Assembly: GCA_001949185.1 (NCBI GenBank)
Contig: BDGG01000016.1
Coordinates: forward strand, 124,001 to 188,000
Length of the DNA: 64,000 nucleotides
Source of the DNA: Ramazzottius varieornatus
Lineage: Eukaryota; Tardigrada; Eutardigrada; Parachela; Ramazzottiidae
Reading direction: 5' to 3'
Below the pieces are notes generated by a model that made no database searches, was not told the origin of the DNA, and saw only the letters and a program-made list of their open reading frames with translations. Of this stretch, positions 58,282 to 64,000 are shown one piece after another (the stretch's first letter is position 1; each line of letters starts with the position of its first letter). Both the position numbers and the translations under genes were made by a program.

Positions 58282-59958
58282 ATGGGGAATATGATGGGCT
58301 TTAGCGACCCTATCACACGAACACATATCTCGAAGGACGAATCAAGCCGAATCAAGTTCGGATGTGCTTCCGTGCAAGGATGGCGAATAGGTGAACCCCC
58401 GAACTACAGAAAACGTACGAGCAATACCATTTTGTACGAAGAATCCTTGCACTTCCAGATATGGAGGACGCTCACGTCAACATTCTTTCCGTTAACGGCA
58501 ATGAAGAGGTCAGCTTCTTCGCCGTCTACGACGGCCATGGAGGTACGCGAGAAGCATTTTAGCTGCCTTCTTCTTTTGTTTGCGGTATCCTTCGTTTCCG
58601 TTCAGGTTCCGAAGTTGCAAACTACGCCATGGAGCACGCACACAAGCGAATTTTTCATCATCCCAAATACAGTACGTAGCCGGATGTCAAAGTTTATCTC
58701 GTCCGGTGTCCCCGGAGTTCTTACCTCGATATCGATGGTTCAATATAGGTTTTGAAATTGTAGTGGAAGGACGGTTCGCCGATGCAATTCAGGAAGTAAG
58801 ACACATCGCCGGTTGAAATGTATCGAGCCAGGGGATCTCACCTCGTTGTAATTGCAGGGTATGCTGGAGCTCGACCGGGAGATGTTCCAGCAGGAAAACG
58901 GTATGGGTCAGCTCGAATTTCGTTCGGCGGCATGATTTCCGTTAGGAAGAAGATGTCATTACCTTCCGGTCACCAGGTGAAACCGCCGGTCGGAATGATC
59001 TTTCCGGCTCCACGGCTGTCCTCCTTCTCATCCACCGAAACAGAATATTCTGTGTAAGCGCGTTGACTAGCATAACCACCTTTCGTCCCTGCTTCGGTAA
59101 ACCCCAGTAGCTCCATACAGGGAAATATTGGGGATTCACGTGCCGTGGCCTGCGTGGGCGGACGTTCTCTGGACTTGTCGAAGGATCACAAGCCCAGTGA
59201 CAGCGACGAAGTCATGCGGATCACCAGTGCCGGTGGATTCATCGAAGGCAACCGAGTCAATGGTAACCTGGCTCTGTCCCGAGCCCTGGGTGACTTCTTC
59301 TTCAAACGTAACGAGCACAAGAGCTTGGAAGAGCAGGTCATTTCGCCGTTCGCCGACGTCATCGCGCAGGAAATAACCGACGCCTGGGAGTTCGTTGTGA
59401 TGGCCTGTGATGGAATATGGGTAACCTAAACTCATCAGTGTACTATTCAAACTATTACCGGAGTGGCTTTCTATTGCAGGATGTCATGACCAGTCGCGAT
59501 GTGGTGGAGTTTGTGCGAGAAAGAATAGCTTTGGGAATGGAACCTGAAGAAGTAAGCTTCTTATTTCCGGTCTAGAGTTCGACATCGAAGGCAACGGAAC
59601 GAAATCTATCCTATTCCCTACCTAGATTTGCGAAGACCTGGTTCTTCACTGTCTGGCTCCGGACTGTACAATGGGCGGGTTGGGCTGCGATAACATGACC
59701 GCGCAGCTCATCTGTCTCAAGAAGAGTGGTAACTATTCCGCCTTGGTGGAAGCGTGCTCGCAGCCACCGACGACCGAAGATCCTGTTCCCAAGAGGTTTG
59801 TGCACTTTGAGCAAGCATCTAGTGTAACTCTTAGCGCGTACGACAAGACGAGGTATCGAAAGAAGCTAAGGCTGCGACTGGTTGACAGTGTGGAGTATCA
59901 TTATTTGAAACACCTCCGAAACCGACGTTCGTCCCGCTTGCAAATACCGACCACTTAG
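58282..59958 (+). CDS. PP2C-type Ser/Thr protein phosphatase (Ptc2/3-like)
   Basis: Metal-dependent (Mg/Mn) protein phosphatase. Exons: 58282-58390, 58459-58542, 58606-58671, one from about 58764, one from 58858, one ending at 59053, 59121-59420, 59480-59551, 59626-59958. PP2C motifs in order: VQGWRIDMEDAH, FFAVYDGHGG (metal ligand Asp), STAVLLLIHRNRIFCGNIGD SRAV, RVNGNLALSRALGDF, MACDGIWDVM and GCDNMT. The GGFIEGNRVNG and GLGCDN blocks resemble yeast Ptc2/3 more than PPM1A. The product begins MGNMMG, so an N-terminal glycine could be lipid-modified. The exon edges between 58858 and 58960 are ambiguous, since two acceptors fit. The C-terminal 60 residues are basic and unlike the core. Confidence 0.92.
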
Positions 59959-60321
59959 TCTGACAGAATCAAAAGGAACGGCCGCCAGCATTCAGATTCG
60001 TTACTGGTATATCCGGTGATGTTATTTATTTCGCTTTTTTCCACATAGACAAGGTTCGTAAAAGATCGATCAGACATGAGGATATAACTCAAAATATGAC
60101 AAGAACACTTTACTAAAAGATTATGTCGAACTGTGATTTTACAAACATTCTTCCCTCACTTTACACACAGACCGGCAACTTATCAAAAGCTGTCATCATA
60201 TGTCATGCGACGAAGGAATGCTCGTCGTTCAGAAATGAGATTATGATTTTACAGGAATTATAAAGCAAAACTAAGATACAGTACGAGGAAGGCGCAGCGT
60301 GTCCGGACCTGCTCCACTGTT
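59959..60321. other. Convergent intergenic region
   Basis: About 360 bp between the stop codons of two convergent genes. It must hold both 3' UTRs. No other signal recognised. Confidence 0.45.
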
Positions 60322-61566
60322 CTACCACAACGGTCCTGAAAAGAACAAATAAAATTCAAACGAGGAGAGTCAAGCGATAAATGGGTCTCTGGTAGCCCGA
60401 AAGCAAAAGCGGAATTTACCTGAGGACTTTCCGCCCGGAGGATGGTGCATCTTGACCGAAGTATGGCCACCAGCATTCGTACCAGCTTCGTTCTTACCGT
60501 CGCCACTGTTAGACTCTATATTCGGGTCCTGCTTCTTGTTGTTCTTGCTGGAAGCGTTCGATTCTTCTTGTGTCTCTCCCGTAATCAAGTTGTAGTCTAT
60601 AGAGAGTAGAACAGTCCATCAACCCCTGTCTAGGTACGTAGTTCAGGGACAAACAAGACTTACTGCGATGGGTCTGTCCGTATTTGTTGTGAGCAGCCGA
60701 GTCGCTGGCCGAACCATCGTTACCGAAGGTCAATGAGGATCCTTGACGTGCTTTGTTGCGTGCAGCCTCTGACATGTGCTGATTTCCTCCTTGCTGTTGT
60801 TGGTTTCCACCTTGCTGCTGGTTTGCGCCTTGGTAATGGCTTGACTGACCGGGCTTGTGCATAGTGTTGTCCGAAGATTCTTCCATCTGACTCTGCAGAT
60901 CAAAACACTCATTACCGCAATCGAAATCCTCAATCAATTCATTCGGAACAAATATTGCGATTGGACATGGATGCACCGCCAGACAACTACGCGCCATGAC
61001 GCAAACCGTGCTTTGTAACCATCTGCGACACGAAGAACGATACTGTCCATTGATGCAGCAGGTTAACCGCGCCTCTTTTAAGGCAACGCGCACAAATCAA
61101 AAACAAAGCCAGTGTGAATTAATTTTTTTTGAAGGACGACGGTGATGACTGATTTGACAAGTTCATTAGTTCAAGGCTCCCTTTTTCTGAGTAAGCACAA
61201 ACCGAACTAAAGTTACCTTTTTGTTCTTCGAAGCCTCATCGTTGGGGTTGGACGTCTGGTTTCCGTTAGACTGGTTTCTGTCGCCTCCACCATTGGAGTG
61301 AGACTGAGCGTCCTGTTTCTGCTGCTGCAAGTCCGCGGCATCGTCCAGCTTCTTCTTGTCAGCAGTCGCACGCTCCTTTTCAGTGTGCCCATCTCCGAAA
61401 ACGATGCTGCTTGATCCTCCAGGTGCTTGGAATGCTCTAAATAAGAGTCAGTGACTGTAAACGAATCAACAGCGTTTAGGAAGAGATAATAATGCTGAAT
61501 AACCACAGAGGAAATCGAAAAAAATTCCTGGCTTCCCTCAAACCATGCTCACCTGCGTCCAGTCAT
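60322..61566 (-). CDS. Jupiter/HN1 (JPT)-like microtubule-associated protein
   Basis: Exons begin with a 14-nt first coding exon 61553-61566 (ATG ACT GGA CGC AG), then 61217-61436, about 60663-60897, about 60420-60598, and a last one ending at TAG 60322. The product is disordered, Gln/Asn/Ser-rich and about 220 residues. It carries spaced variants of the family signature: AFQAPGGSSSIVFGDG near the N-terminus, ARQGSSLTFGNDG in the middle, and HHPPGGKSSGPLW at the end, as in Jupiter and HN1/JPT proteins (PPGGxSS). Jupiter binds microtubules; that role is transferred by similarity only. Without the last splice the frame would read KFRFCFRATRDPFIA, so an alternative tail is possible. Confidence 0.78.
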
Positions 61567-62931
61567 TTTTAGGCAGTGTGATACGTCTTCTTGCTACCCT
61601 TTAACCAGAAGCGAGTAACCAGTGAAAACTTACAAACGCACAATCCCTGTGAGCGAAGACGCCAAGAGAACCGCTGTTACATGACTTACCTCGGCTTCTT
61701 CGAACAGGAACACTTTCTGCACACGTACCTAATATTCTCAGACACAATCCTGTTCGGATGTTCTGCTACTGTTCTAGGACTACAAGTATCACAAGGAATG
61801 ACCACCGAGAAAGAAATCGTTTGCGACCGCTGAAGATTTAAGAGGTAAAATTTCTGTAGCAGTTGGAAATGCCAAATGCGTGTGACTCAAACGGATCAAA
61901 ATGAGTCAAGTGGCTTTATTATCGAAAATCAATAATCAACGCTTCACTTCTCGGCACAAAGCCACGTTTCAGAATGGACCAAGAGGCGGCGCCATACGCA
62001 CTCAGTAAAGTCACATGGTCCTCCCTGCCTAATTTGTTTGTTGTGGGCCACGTGAGAATGCCGCAAACTGTGTGAATGGAAAAACCGGGTAGCCAGCCCA
62101 TCCGACTATCCGACGCAGCCGGAAGTGGTCTTTCAGACAAATTGCACATGTATTTGATACATCTGTCCCATTTTGCCTCACAATGTTTCCGACTTGGCTT
62201 CGAAGATGGCTCCATGAGTACGAGATCCTGCTTGTAAGCCCAACTGATACTTACTGGAACGCTGAACTACAGTAACTGGGACCGCAAAGCGAGGACCAAG
62301 ATATCCGAAACGCAATGTACGCCATTTTTAGGCAACAGACAGTTTACAGGGCGAAGAGATCTATTACGATCGATAATAGTCCATGTCGGCAATCGATTCG
62401 ACACTGTCAACAATACAGAGGAAAAAAATCGAAGTAGGATTTAGCAACCGTAGTACAAAAAATACAATACAAAGCAAACCGAAACCGAAACCAGTGGGTG
62501 ATGTTGTGCACAGTGCCTCGTGCATCTGTGACCAGCACTAACATTCAGAACCTTAAAAATACAAAATACTACGACTCGACAGACAAGCGCAAAGTATAAT
62601 GGATAAAAACGACGCGCTAGAAAGGTTGCAGCGCAACAGAAAAGAACCACCAAAGCGGATGATAAAAATACAAATAGGATGATCTGCTGAAAGCGATGAG
62701 ATTTCGAAGCAACAAGCGTATAGCGTGGATGTCTTCTCAGGGAGTAATACATAGTACTACAGTAGCTTATGTAAAGAAGATCGGTGTACAAAATATCTTT
62801 CTGCAACGGGGTGCGCGCATCAGTGTAATGTGACCATAGTCCGGCTCCTGGCGGAATGTGCAGGACGTTGCTTGGGCGGATCTATCAGCAAACTTCCTCT
62901 GCCTTCCATCTGACGACTTCATGAACTCGGC
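61567..62931. other. Intergenic region / KLF 3' UTR
   Basis: Upstream of the Jupiter-like gene and downstream of the KLF gene. Minus-strand frames 61919-62215 and 62441-62806 are open but show no domain and probably lie in 3' UTR or spacer. Confidence 0.4.

Positions 62932-64000
<1,069 letters not shown>

Noticed and set aside
61919-62806. Two minus-strand ORFs of about 100-120 residues downstream of the KLF gene
   Set aside because: No domain, odd composition, and position inside the likely 3' UTR; treated as chance frames.

Overview
The window is animal nuclear DNA: GT-AG introns mostly 45-300 nt long, no operons, and metazoan-only genes. An E75-like nuclear receptor, a protostome-type troponin I, a dachsous cadherin and a compact layout suggest an ecdysozoan, perhaps a tardigrade. 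That placement is inference and no sequence search was run. One 50-base run of N (861-910) marks an assembly gap.

Layout. 1416-4458 (+): E75/Rev-erb-like nuclear receptor with an 8-nt exon. 5162-6368 (+): troponin I. 6535-7558 (-): small secreted protein with a transcobalamin/DUF4430-like C-terminus. 8601-20168 (-): the most unusual gene here, whose 32 deduced exons keep one reading frame and encode about 2,131 residues. It has eight tandem modules of RRM, usually a CCHC zinc knuckle, and a tryptophan-glycine (GWGD) rich linker, then a coiled-coil and a KKRVSF tail. 20901-24055 (-): TMEM26-like membrane protein. 24089-28389: gene-poor stretch with a small ORF and its broken copy. 28390-50261 (-): dachsous-like giant cadherin with about 27 cadherin repeats and an 8.2-kb intron. 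51948-54423 (+): extended-Tudor protein. 56436-57617 (+): LysM-domain protein. 58282-59958 (+): PP2C phosphatase (Ptc2/3-like). 60322-61566 (-): Jupiter/HN1-like protein. 62932-64000 (-): Kruppel-like factor, cut by the window edge.

A roughly 120-bp palindromic element (core CAAGTGGCGCAC ... GTGCGCCACTTG) occurs at least 15 times, 14 of them inside introns of the genes above. It looks like a MITE family and is the main repeat of the window.

The genes are unrelated neighbours and do not form one pathway. Two may touch RNA regulation: the WG-rich RRM protein (WG/GW repeats are the known Argonaute-binding signal of GW182-type proteins) and the Tudor protein (Tudor domains bind methylarginine, often on Piwi proteins). 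The link is hypothesis only.
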